Assembly (NCBI GenBank): GCA_025924435.1
Contig: JAICIL010000013.1
Location: 1-28,139, forward strand
DNA: 28,139 bases
Direction: 5' to 3'
Origin: Chloroflexia bacterium
Lineage (GTDB): Bacteria > Chloroflexota > Chloroflexia > Thermomicrobiales > JALYUS01
Positions 1 to 6,074 of the stretch are shown here, piece after piece. Within the stretch, counting starts at the first letter, position 1, and the number at the start of each line of letters is the position of its first letter. Position numbers and translations under genes: made by a program. The notes beneath the pieces were generated by a model. That model was not told the origin of the DNA and did not search any database. It saw nothing but the letters and a program-made list of their open reading frames with translations.

Positions 1-532
1 CTTCGGCTTCGCGAGCCGGTGGGACATCCCCGGCGACGACGTCCTCGGGAGGATCGGGGGCAAGCCGGCGGCGTTCTTCGGCGACGCGGCGCGCGCGGGC
101 GCGCTGCGCGCGGGCGCGGTGGCGGGGCGCGCGGCGGCGTTCGAGCGGTTTGGTCTGGCGATCGGCCTCGGCTTCCAGGTGCGCGACGACCTGCTCGGCA
201 TCTGGGGCGACCCGGCGATCACCGGGAAGGGTGCCGCCGACGACATCCGCCGCCGCAAGAAGTCCCTGCCGATCATCATGCTGCACGAGCGCGCGAGCGC
301 GGCGGATCGCCGCTACCTCGAATCGCTCTACGCGGGCGGGGAGGTCGCCGCAGAAGAAATCGCGACGGTTATCCAGATGCTCGATGCCGCCGGGGTTCGC
401 GACGCCTGCCAGGAGCGCGTCGAGCGGTATCACCTGCGCGCGGCGGCCCTGCTCAACGAGTCGCGCGCGTCCGGCCCGGCGGGCGCGGCGCTCGGCGGCT
501 TGATCGAGCGCATGGCCGCGCGGGACGCCTAA
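1..532 (+). CDS. Polyprenyl (GGPP-type) synthase, C-terminal part, 5' truncated
   Basis: This is the 3' end of an open frame that enters from outside the window. It encodes the C-terminal half of a trans-isoprenyl diphosphate synthase, which condenses IPP onto an allylic diphosphate to make C15-C20+ prenyl chains for quinones, carotenoids or lipids. Visible landmarks are the GGKPAAFF segment (family GKTAxL region), the second aspartate-rich region FQVRDDLLGIWGD, and the downstream TGKGAADDIRRRKKSLP stretch that normally follows it. The first aspartate-rich motif lies upstream and is not visible. DDLLG replaces the commoner DDxLD, a variant I associate with actinobacterial and Chloroflexota GGPP synthases. 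The TAA stop (530-532) interlocks with the stop of the opposing rhomboid gene. The family is certain; the chain length of the product is not. Confidence 0.9.
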   Translation, partial: FGFASRWDIPGDDVLGRIGGKPAAFFGDAARAGALRAGAVAGRAAAFERFGLAIGLGFQVRDDLLGIWGDPAITGKGAADDIRRRKKSLPIIMLHERASAADRRYLESLYAGGEVAAEEIATVIQMLDAAGVRDACQERVERYHLRAAALLNESRASGPAGAALGGLIERMAARDA

Positions 533-1269
533 CGGAGACTGGGGCGGTAGCCATATCCCGCGAGCCGTGCCCGCCCGACGGTGAAAAACTTGATGAGCAC
601 GACACCGGCGACGAAGCCGCCGATGTGCGCCCAATAGGCGACGCCCCCGCCGCTCGCGCCGCCGGAGCGGAAATTCATGCCGAGCGTGGCGAACCCATTG
701 AACGCTTGCAAGACGAACCAGTAGCCGATCACGATCCACGCGGGCAGGACGAGCGGGATGAGGATGATGCCCAGCCAGATGACATTGCGCACCCGGCCGC
801 GCGGCTTCAGCACGATATAGCCGCCCAGCACCCCGGCAATCGCGCCGCTCGCGCCGATGGAGGGGGCGAGCGAACTCTGGTTGAAGTAGATGTGCGCGAA
901 GTTCCCGGCAAGCCCGACCAGCAGGTAGAAAACGATGAAGCGGAACGGCCCCATCGCGTCCTCGACGTTATCCCCGAAGACCCAGAGGAAGAGCATGTTG
1001 CCGCCGATGTGCAGCCACCCGCCGTGCAGGAACATCGCCGTGAAGAGCGTCAGGTAGAGCGGCGAGGTGATCTCCGGGTTGGCGGCCTGGAACGCGGCGA
1101 TGTGCGTGAAGCGCGCCGGGATGACGCCCCACTGGGCGACGAAGAAATCCTGATCGCCGTTGCGCAGCGTGAGCATGTAGAGGAAGACCGCGATGTTGAG
1201 CGCGATCAGCAGGTACGTGACGACCGGGCGATGCAGGCGGTCGCGGTTGTCGTCGCCGATGGGGAACAT
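529..1269 (-). CDS. Rhomboid family intramembrane serine protease (copy 1)
   Basis: A 246-residue polytopic membrane protein of the rhomboid family, which cleaves transmembrane substrates inside the bilayer. The catalytic serine lies in the GASGAIAG motif (Ser141) and the catalytic histidine in HIGGFVAG (His215). The family HGGWLHIGGNMLFLWVFG segment is at about 82-99. The N-terminus has a typical membrane segment (about 17-36), preceded by a short charged head. An SD-like AAGGAG precedes the ATG. It is the last gene of a tight minus-strand cluster and follows a second rhomboid by 9 bp, so the two are probably co-transcribed. They share the catalytic core but differ clearly in sequence, so they are not a recent duplication. 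The substrate cannot be inferred. Confidence 0.95.
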   Translation of the reverse strand: MFPIGDDNRDRLHRPVVTYLLIALNIAVFLYMLTLRNGDQDFFVAQWGVIPARFTHIAAFQAANPEITSPLYLTLFTAMFLHGGWLHIGGNMLFLWVFGDNVEDAMGPFRFIVFYLLVGLAGNFAHIYFNQSSLAPSIGASGAIAGVLGGYIVLKPRGRVRNVIWLGIILIPLVLPAWIVIGYWFVLQAFNGFATLGMNFRSGGASGGGVAYWAHIGGFVAGVVLIKFFTVGRARLAGYGYRPSLR

Positions 1270-1278
1270 CGCCGCTCC

Positions 1279-2025
1279 TTACGCGGGGGGCTGAACCGGC
1301 TCGGTCGGACTCTCCTCGTATGGGGAGGCGTACCGCCGGGCGCGGCGACGACGGGCTTGGAGCGTCATCAGATACATCGTCAGGATGCCGGTCAGGAAGC
1401 CGCCGACGTGGCCCCAGTGGGCGATGTTGGCGAGGAAATCGCTGCCCGTCAGGTTCTGGATGATCCGCGCCGGGATGAGCGCCGGGATGAGGATGAGCGC
1501 GAGCATCCAGATGATCGTCTTCGTGCGGTCCGGGCCGGGCGGAAGCAGCAGGAAATAGCCGCCCATCACGCCGTAGACCGCGCCGCTCGCGCCGATGAAC
1601 GGCGAGTCGGAGTGCCGGTAGAGCAGGATCACCGCGAGGCTGCTCCCCAACCCGGCGAGCGTGTAGAGCAGCACGAAGCGCGGCGTGCCGATCGCCAGTT
1701 CGAGCATCCGGCCGATGGCGAGGAGAAGGAGCATATTCAAGGCGATATGCGCGAATCCGCCGTGGAGAAAGAGGCTTGTGATGACAGTAAGGATGCGTGG
1801 ACTTGTTGGCCCCGCGATAAAGGTACTGATCAGTTGCTCGGACGGACGCGTGAACCGTGACGGGATCAATGACCAATTGAGCACGAATTGATAATTATCC
1901 CGAACAGACAAGGTCTGCTCAAAGAGAAAGACCGCGACGTTGATCGCGATGATCGTGTACGTCGCGGTGGGCCGTCGCATCCGGGCGCGGACCTGGGCCG
2001 GTGAGGGGACCACATCGCCTGCCAT
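1279..2025 (-). CDS. Rhomboid family intramembrane serine protease (copy 2)
   Basis: A 248-residue rhomboid protease. The catalytic Ser147 lies in GASGAVYG and His206 in HVGGFLTG; the HGGFAHIALNML motif is at about 88-100. Several hydrophobic segments span residues 23-210, and an Arg-rich cytoplasmic tail (RRRRARR) precedes an acidic/proline end. Compared with copy 1 it lacks the extra loop before the catalytic histidine. Its start lies 3 bp downstream of the stop of the small YtxH-like gene, so translation is probably coupled; only a weak AAAGA precedes the ATG. The fold and active site are certain, the substrate unknown. Confidence 0.95.
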   Translation of the reverse strand: MAGDVVPSPAQVRARMRRPTATYTIIAINVAVFLFEQTLSVRDNYQFVLNWSLIPSRFTRPSEQLISTFIAGPTSPRILTVITSLFLHGGFAHIALNMLLLLAIGRMLELAIGTPRFVLLYTLAGLGSSLAVILLYRHSDSPFIGASGAVYGVMGGYFLLLPPGPDRTKTIIWMLALILIPALIPARIIQNLTGSDFLANIAHWGHVGGFLTGILTMYLMTLQARRRRARRYASPYEESPTEPVQPPA

Positions 2026-2028
2026 TCT

Positions 2029-2211
2029 TTACACAGACGGTTCGGCGAATTCGTCGCCGCCGAGCGTGCCGAACAGATCCTGGAGCGAGGCGACGCACGC
2101 CTTGACCGTCTCCACGCCCGCGCGCGGCGCGCAGAATAGCCCGATCACGAGGCCAATCGTCAGATACTTGACCGCGATACGCAGGCGGTCGTCGGCGCAG
2201 CGCGGCTTCAT
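2029..2211 (-). CDS. Small YtxH-like membrane protein
   Basis: A 60-residue protein with a single hydrophobic stretch (about residues 12-27) containing TIGLVIGLFCAPRAGVET. This resembles the YtxH pattern, a glycine-rich helix followed by a small F/C-A-P-R/K-x-G-x-E/T box. YtxH proteins are short, often stress-linked membrane-anchored proteins with no defined biochemical role. The start is supported by a GGAGAC ribosome site about 8 nt upstream and by the ATGA overlap with the stop of the preceding gene. The family assignment is by pattern only and is moderate. Confidence 0.7.
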   Translation of the reverse strand: MKPRCADDRLRIAVKYLTIGLVIGLFCAPRAGVETVKACVASLQDLFGTLGGDEFAEPSV

Positions 2212-2447
2212 ACTGACGTCTCCGGTGCGGCGATGGGGCCGGTCGGCTGCTCGGCGCGCGGGATGAACGCGGGCTGCAATTCGACGACCGGCTCATCGTC
2301 CATCATCTCGTCGTCCTCGGCGGCGCGGTTGAGGAGCAATGTCGCGACCACCCCCGCCGCGATGCCGAGCAGGATGCCTACCGTGAATGCGCGATCCTTG
2401 CGCGCCCTCTTCGCCACCGGCTCCGCGTACGCATCTTCAATCGTCAT
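2208..2447 (-). CDS. Small single-pass membrane protein of unknown function
   Basis: A 79-residue protein: basic N-terminal segment (KRARKDRAF), one transmembrane helix (about 21-39, ending LLLN), then an acidic run EDDEMMDDE and a proline-rich C-terminus. I do not recognise a family. A strong GAGGAGGGG ribosome site stands about 5 nt before the ATG. Its 5' end overlaps the end of the ydcF-like gene by 11 nt and its stop overlaps the next start (ATGA), which places it firmly inside the operon. It could be a membrane adaptor for the YtxH-like or rhomboid proteins, but that is only context. Confidence 0.75.
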   Translation of the reverse strand: MTIEDAYAEPVAKRARKDRAFTVGILLGIAAGVVATLLLNRAAEDDEMMDDEPVVELQPAFIPRAEQPTGPIAAPETSV

Positions 2448-3102
2448 GCACGCCCCTCCTCTGTCTCATCGCTCGCCGCCACGCGCGGGGCGGTATCTCC
2501 CCAGCCACCGTTTGCACGAATAGGGCCGCCATCTCGCGTACCCGATAGAATCGGCGGCTCCGCGCGGTGTAGTACCGATCGTCCGCCGCCGCCGTCTGTA
2601 CCGCGAACCCTTCCGCCAGGAACAGCAGCGCCGTCCGCCGCAGATGGAACGGGTCGCTGACGACGATCACCGACCGCCACCCGGCCGCGCGAGCGAGTGC
2701 GCCGACGATGCGCGCGCTCTCCAGCGTCCGCGTCGCCCGCGCCTCGATCACGATGGCCGCCTCCGGCACGCCACCGGCGACGGCGAGCGCCTGCATGACC
2801 GACGCCTCCGCGACGCCCGCCTCGCCTACGCCGCCCGTCGCGACGATCCGTGGGGCGAGGCCCGCATGATACAACGCCACCGCGCGCCGCACCCGCCCCC
2901 GCAGCGCCGCCGACGGGCGGCCACCGGGATGCACCTGCGCGCCGAGGACGACAATCGCGTCCGCAGGTGCATGCACCGTCTCCCGCTCGCCGTGGCGAAC
3001 GACCGCATAGAGCGCCGCGACGCTCGCCGCACCGGCCGCACCGATGGCGAGCGCGCCAACGCCGAGTCTGCGCACGATGATTGGAACGCCCTCGCCATCC
3101 AC
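2437..3102 (-). CDS. YdcF/SanA-like (DUF218) membrane-anchored protein
   Basis: 221 residues if started at the GTG at 3102. The open frame continues further upstream but that part is antisense to hisIE and has no domain. An N-terminal helix (about 14-35) anchors a DUF218 domain: DAIVVLGAQ (48-56), the TGG turn (89-91), the E-x3-T-x3-SA segment (120-130) and VSDPFHLRR (148-156). DUF218 proteins such as YdcF and SanA are linked to envelope integrity; the enzymology is poorly defined. The GTG start is favoured because a TATACT box ends only 7 nt before it, which predicts a leaderless transcript with no room for a ribosome site. It overlaps the next gene by 11 nt and heads the ydcF-to-rhomboid cluster. 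Confidence 0.85.
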   Translation of the reverse strand: MDGEGVPIIVRRLGVGALAIGAAGAASVAALYAVVRHGERETVHAPADAIVVLGAQVHPGGRPSAALRGRVRRAVALYHAGLAPRIVATGGVGEAGVAEASVMQALAVAGGVPEAAIVIEARATRTLESARIVGALARAAGWRSVIVVSDPFHLRRTALLFLAEGFAVQTAAADDRYYTARSRRFYRVREMAALFVQTVAGEIPPRAWRRAMRQRRGVHDD

Positions 3103-3107
3103 TCGTG

Positions 3108-3115
3108 CTAGTATA
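3108..3115 (-). promoter_or_regulatory. -10 box TATACTAG for the ydcF-rhomboid cluster; overlapping -10 on the other strand
   Basis: On the minus strand TATACT (3115 to 3110) is followed by AGCACGA and then the GTG at 3102, so initiation 7-8 nt downstream would fall on the start codon itself. The same bases read on the plus strand as TGCTAGTAT (3106-3114), a plausible extended -10 for hisIE, with about 67 nt of leader. No convincing -35 is visible on either strand. Confidence 0.5.
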
Positions 3116-3187
3116 GCATCGGTGCCCCGCGCGCCGTGTGCGGCGTGCGAACGGGTCGGCACCGATACCGAAAGGGAGCGGGCGGGC

Positions 3188-3919
3188 GTGACGGCGACAC
3201 CAGCACCGATTGATCCGACGACGCTGCATTGGGACGCGCGCGGCCTCGTCACTGCTGTCGTGCAGGACGCGACGACGGCGGCGATTCTGATGATCGGCCA
3301 CATGAACGCGGAGTCCTTGCGCCGCACGCTCGCCGGGCCGCACGTCTGGTTCTGGAGCCGGAGCAGGCAGGAACTGTGGGAGAAGGGCGCGACCTCCGGC
3401 CACTTCCTCGATGTCGTCTCCGTGACCGCCGACTGCGACGGCGACGCCCTGCTCGTCCGCGCGACGCCGCACGGCCCGACCTGCCACACCGGGGCGCAAT
3501 CCTGCTTCCATCGCCCGCTGACGGAACCGGGATATATCGCCGCCGATAACCAAGCCGATGCAACGTCCGTAGCCGTCGGCCCCGACGTGCTGCGCGAGGT
3601 CGCGGCGGTGATCGCGGAGCGGCGGCGCGCGATGCCGGACGGTTCGTACACGACCTATCTCTTCCGCGAGGGCGTGGACAAGATCGCCAAGAAAGTGGGC
3701 GAAGAGGCGACGGAAGTGGTGATCGGCGCGAAAAATGTCGAGCGCGGCGACGCGGATGGCCGCGACCTGCTGGCGAATGAGATCGCCGACCTCTTCTATC
3801 ACGCCCTCGTGCTCGCGAATGTCGCCGACGTGCCGGATGGAGCGATCTGGCAAGCCCTCGCGCGGCGGCGGGGACACGCCGTTGACACACCGCCCCGCGC
3901 GCCGAAGCCGAAAAAGTAA
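3188..3919 (+). CDS. hisIE: Bifunctional phosphoribosyl-AMP cyclohydrolase / phosphoribosyl-ATP pyrophosphatase
   Basis: A fused enzyme for histidine biosynthesis steps 2 and 3: the HisE part hydrolyses PR-ATP to PR-AMP, and the HisI part opens the adenine ring. From the GTG at 3188 it has 243 residues. HisI (about 15-125) shows WSRSRQELWEKGATSGH (56-72), the metal-binding ADCDGD (81-86) and CHTGAQSCF (99-107). HisE (about 134-230) shows EGVDKIAKKVGEEATEVVIGAK (161-182) and NEIADLFYHALVL. The GTG has a GGGAG about 9 nt upstream; an earlier in-frame ATG at 3044 lies before the promoter and is unlikely. It stands alone, away from other his genes, and converges with rimM across a long hairpin. 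Confidence 0.95.
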   Translation: MTATPAPIDPTTLHWDARGLVTAVVQDATTAAILMIGHMNAESLRRTLAGPHVWFWSRSRQELWEKGATSGHFLDVVSVTADCDGDALLVRATPHGPTCHTGAQSCFHRPLTEPGYIAADNQADATSVAVGPDVLREVAAVIAERRRAMPDGSYTTYLFREGVDKIAKKVGEEATEVVIGAKNVERGDADGRDLLANEIADLFYHALVLANVADVPDGAIWQALARRRGHAVDTPPRAPKPKK

Positions 3920-3922
3920 ACC

Positions 3923-3990
3923 GGTAGCGTAGGCTTTCCAGCCTGCGCCCAAAAGTAGCCGACACCGCAGGCTGGAAAGCCTACGCTACC
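3923..3990. terminator. Perfect 25-bp inverted repeat between convergent hisIE and rimM
   Basis: Arm 3923-3947 (starting GGTAGCGTAGGCTTTCCAG) is the exact reverse complement of 3966-3990, with an 18-nt loop. It fills the gap between the hisIE stop (3919) and the rimM stop (3997), so it would fold in transcripts from either side and probably acts as a bidirectional terminator. Related palindromes occur at 24281-24346 and 10873-10925, which marks it as a dispersed element rather than an ordinary terminator. Confidence 0.85.
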
Positions 3991-3996
3991 AATGTT

Positions 3997-4572
3997 CTAC
4001 AGGTATTCCAGCGGCTTGGCGACCATGCGCTTGTTCGGCACGTCAATGTCGAGCACGACATCCTTAATCGCCGGGAGCAGCAATTCCGTTTCGTCCGGCC
4101 GCGTGACGACGTAGACATCGTTCGCGCCGGTTTGCAGGATGCTCGTCAGGACGCCGAGCGTCTCGCCGTCGGGGGTGACGACGGTCATGTCTATCAACTG
4201 GTGCCAGTAATACTCGCCCTCATCGAGCGGCTTCGCGTCGCGGATATCCATGTAGAGCGGCATGCCGCGATAGAGCGCCGCCTCGGTGCGCGATGAGACG
4301 CCGTTGACCCGCAAAATCGCGGTCGGGCTGGCGCCGCGCAGGGAGCGAAGGCGGCGGCGCTGCGGGTCGTCGCCGATGTAGACATGGGTGAGCGTCGCGA
4401 GATGTTCGGGGAAATCGGAAATGATGCGGACGCGCATCTCGCCGTTTGTGCCGTGTGGCGCGCCGATGATGCCGATCATCAGCCGCTCGGGCGGGGTATC
4501 GGCGGCGGGCGGCCGGGCGGGCGCGGGCGCGTCCGGCATCGCGGCGTCGCCCTGCGGCGTCTCCTCGGGCAT
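3997..4572 (-). CDS. rimM: Ribosome maturation factor RimM
   Basis: RimM binds ribosomal protein S19 and helps mature the 3' domain of 16S rRNA in the 30S subunit. The product is 191 residues from the ATG at 4572. After a proline/alanine-rich leader of about 28 residues come the N-terminal beta-barrel (IGAPHGTNGEMRV) and the PRC-barrel region with EGEYYWHQLIDM, TGANDVYVV and LLLPAIKDVVLDIDV. The long low-complexity N-terminus is unusual. An alternative TTG start at 4578 would overlap the khpA stop by 4 nt; neither start has a clear ribosome site, so translation is probably coupled to khpA. It is last in rpsP-khpA-rimM; the usual trmD and rplS do not follow. Confidence 0.93.
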   Translation of the reverse strand: MPEETPQGDAAMPDAPAPARPPAADTPPERLMIGIIGAPHGTNGEMRVRIISDFPEHLATLTHVYIGDDPQRRRLRSLRGASPTAILRVNGVSSRTEAALYRGMPLYMDIRDAKPLDEGEYYWHQLIDMTVVTPDGETLGVLTSILQTGANDVYVVTRPDETELLLPAIKDVVLDIDVPNKRMVAKPLEYL

Positions 4573-4574
4573 CG

Positions 4575-4829
4575 TCAATCGTCAATATCGAGCGAGACGC
4601 GCACGCCCTGCTTGGCGGCGGCGGCGGCGAGCACCGCGCGGATGGCGCGGGCGATCTTGCCCTGACGGCCGATCACCTTGCCCATCTCCTCGGGTGCGAC
4701 GGTGAGGCGCACCTCGACATTGTTGCCGAAACGGTTGGAGCGGACGCCGATCTGATCCGGGCTGGAGACGAGCGACCCGGCGATGTAGCGGACGAGGTCT
4801 TCCATCGCCTCGCTGGAGGTGTCTACCAT
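4575..4829 (-). CDS. khpA: KH-domain RNA-binding protein KhpA
   Basis: An 84-residue protein of the KhpA (YlqC) family, a single KH domain that binds RNA and, with KhpB/EloR in Gram-positives, affects cell elongation. The GxxG loop is GRQG (54-57) inside MGKVIGRQGKIARAIR; the N-terminal MEDLVRYIAGSLV segment matches the family. Its ATG directly follows the rpsP TAA (TAAATG), so translation is coupled. Its place between rpsP and rimM is the conserved order in many bacteria, which supports the assignment. Confidence 0.93.
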   Translation of the reverse strand: MVDTSSEAMEDLVRYIAGSLVSSPDQIGVRSNRFGNNVEVRLTVAPEEMGKVIGRQGKIARAIRAVLAAAAAKQGVRVSLDIDD

Positions 4830-5108
4830 TTATGCCTCGGCGGCGGGCGCGGCGGCTTCGGCGGCCCCGGCGGTGACACCGGCGCGCTTGAGCAGCGACG
4901 CGACGGAATCGGTCGGTTGCGCGCCGACGCTCAACCAATACCGGACGCGCTCCGCGTTGACGACGATCGTGCTCGGCTCGGTGAGCGGGTTGTAATGGCC
5001 GACGTTCTCGACATACCGGCCGTCGCGCTTCGAGCGGGCTTCCTGGACAACGATGCGGTAATGGGGCTGCCCCTTGGCGCCCATCCGGGTCAAACGCAGT
5101 TTCAGCAC
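4830..5108 (-). CDS. rpsP: 30S ribosomal protein S16
   Basis: S16 is a small protein of the 30S subunit needed for assembly. The start is set at the GTG at 5108, giving 92 residues beginning (V)[30 protein letters not shown] ribosome site lies about 9 nt upstream of this GTG, and S16 proteins normally begin two or three residues before the KIRLxRxG motif. Longer in-frame ATG starts at 5153 and 5192 would add residues that S16 lacks. Other conserved parts are the [19 protein letters not shown] region and the [16 protein letters not shown] segment. The alanine-rich tail is clade-specific. A good promoter is visible at 5184-5212. Confidence 0.95.
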   Translation of the reverse strand: MLKLRLTRMGAKGQPHYRIVVQEARSKRDGRYVENVGHYNPLTEPSTIVVNAERVRYWLSVGAQPTDSVASLLKRAGVTAGAAEAAAPAAEA

Positions 5109-5140
5109 GTCGGCGGTTCCTTCCTCGGCATTCTCGACAC

Positions 5141-5911
5141 TCAATCGCATGCGTAAAGGCGGATCGAAAATCCGCAGCGATTCATGGTACATGCAACGGC
5201 GGCGGGCGTCAAATGCGATGGTTGAAAAAGCCTAACCCCCGGCCCCTTCCCGCGAGGAAGGGGTGACTCACCGCAATACCGGGATATTCGCGGAATGCCC
5301 TGGCCTGCGAGAGGCTCGCTCCCCTTACTCGCGGGAAGTGGCCGCGGGGGTAAGGTTCTCTCCCGCTCCGGGTGGTAGCGGGCGATGTAGTCGCGCCGGA
5401 GCATGCCGTAGATGTGCTCATCGTGCCACAAGCCATCCACGATCCACGTTTCGCGCAGCGTCCCCTCGCGGACGAAGCCGACCTTCTCGTAGGCGCGCTG
5501 GGCGCGGCTGTTTTCGGGGAAGACGACGAGCCAGACGCGGTGCGCGCCCCGGTCGTTGAAGAGCCATTCCAGGAGGAGTGCGACCGCCTCGGAGCCGTAC
5601 CCCTTGCTCCACGCATCTTTCTCGCCGATCAGGATGCTCAGTTCCGCCGCTCGTTCGGGCAGCCGAAAACCCTCGTAGTCAATCCGCCCGATCAGTCGCT
5701 TCGATTCGTCGCAGATGCCGAAGTAGCCATTCTCGGCGAACTGCGTGAAGCGGCCCTTCGGCGCGAGGTCGGCCTCGAATTCATGCGCCGCGACGATCGG
5801 AAACCGATCGCCCCAGTAGCGCATCACCTCCGGGTCGCCGTGCCACGCGCGGAGCGTCGGGAGGTCATCGGGCTGGAAGGGTCGCAGCGTCACGCGCTTG
5901 CCGATAATCAT
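5141..5911 (-). CDS. GNAT N-acetyltransferase (RimJ/RimL type) with repeat-derived C-terminal tail
   Basis: A 256-residue open frame. Residues 1-180 form a RimJ/RimL-type GNAT domain: [20 protein letters not shown] at the start, [20 protein letters not shown] around the acetyl-CoA loop (97-116), and the [17 protein letters not shown] motif B (134-150). Such enzymes acetylate protein N-termini, antibiotics or small amines; the substrate is unknown. From about residue 186 the frame reads into an imperfect inverted repeat (5231-5355) related to one at 23149-23277, and then over the rpsP promoter (5184-5212). The last 70 or so residues are therefore probably acquired tail, not ancestral domain. 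It lies divergent to dnaJ; GAGGAG stands about 12 nt before the ATG. Confidence 0.85.
   Translation of the reverse strand: MIIGKRVTLRPFQPDDLPTLRAWHGDPEVMRYWGDRFPIVAAHEFEADLAPKGRFTQFAENGYFGICDESKRLIGRIDYEGFRLPERAAELSILIGEKDAWSKGYGSEAVALLLEWLFNDRGAHRVWLVVFPENSRAQRAYEKVGFVREGTLRETWIVDGLWHDEHIYGMLRRDYIARYHPERERTLPPRPLPASKGSEPLAGQGIPRISRYCGESPLPRGKGPGVRLFQPSHLTPAAVACTMNRCGFSIRLYACD
5184..5212 (-). promoter_or_regulatory. Sigma-70-type promoter of rpsP-khpA-rimM
   Basis: On the minus strand TTGACG (5212 to 5207), a 17-nt spacer and TACCAT (5189 to 5184), placed about 75 nt before the rpsP GTG. It lies inside the 3' tail of the acetyltransferase frame, which fits that tail being non-essential sequence. 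Confidence 0.6.
5231..5355. repeat. Dispersed inverted repeat (family B), copy 1
   Basis: Arms 5231-5263 and 5321-5355 are imperfect reverse complements (core CCCCGGCCCC/TTCCCGCGA with AAGGGG). The core and the adjoining GGAAGGGGTGACTCA recur, in the opposite orientation, at 23149-23277. Here the element is translated as the acetyltransferase tail. Confidence 0.75.
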
Positions 5912-5933
5912 TGCTGGCTGTCGCTCCTCGACC

Positions 5934-5976
5934 TGTCACGCGGTGTGTCACGAGATATGCGGAAACCCATGTCACG
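5934..5976. promoter_or_regulatory. Three direct TGTCACG repeats at 12- and 24-nt spacing upstream of dnaJ
   Basis: TGTCACG occurs at 5934-5940, 5946-5952 and 5970-5976, i.e. at multiples of 12 nt, in the gap between the divergent acetyltransferase and dnaJ genes and just before the TATACT box at 5994. The regular phasing suggests a helix-face operator for a DNA-binding protein. No CIRCE element is present. The function is inferred. Confidence 0.45.
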
Positions 5977-5993
5977 AATCGCCAATTTGCGCG

Positions 5994-5999
5994 TATACT
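5994..5999 (+). promoter_or_regulatory. Putative -10 box (TATACT) of dnaJ
   Basis: TATACT is followed by AG and lies in the near-palindromic GCGTATACTAGTACGC (5991-6006), about 75 nt before the dnaJ ATG. No good -35 hexamer sits at 16-18 nt upstream; the third TGTCACG repeat occupies that place, which could mean activator dependence. Confidence 0.45.
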
Positions 6000-6074
6000 A
6001 GTACGCGATTTGATGGGATGCGCGGCGATCATCGGCGCGCACTTTCGCACGGGCAAGGTAAGGGAAAATGACGG

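Noticed and set aside
19..1860. A 613-codon plus-strand open frame over the rhomboid genes
   Set aside because: Composition is the Arg/Glu/Asp-rich pattern of an antisense shadow, and both rhomboids on the other strand have complete catalytic motifs.
5912..6074. CIRCE or HAIR heat-shock operator upstream of dnaJ
   Set aside because: Neither TTAGCACTC-N9-GAGTGCTAA nor CTTGAGT-N7-ACTCAAG is present; only the TGTCACG repeats are.
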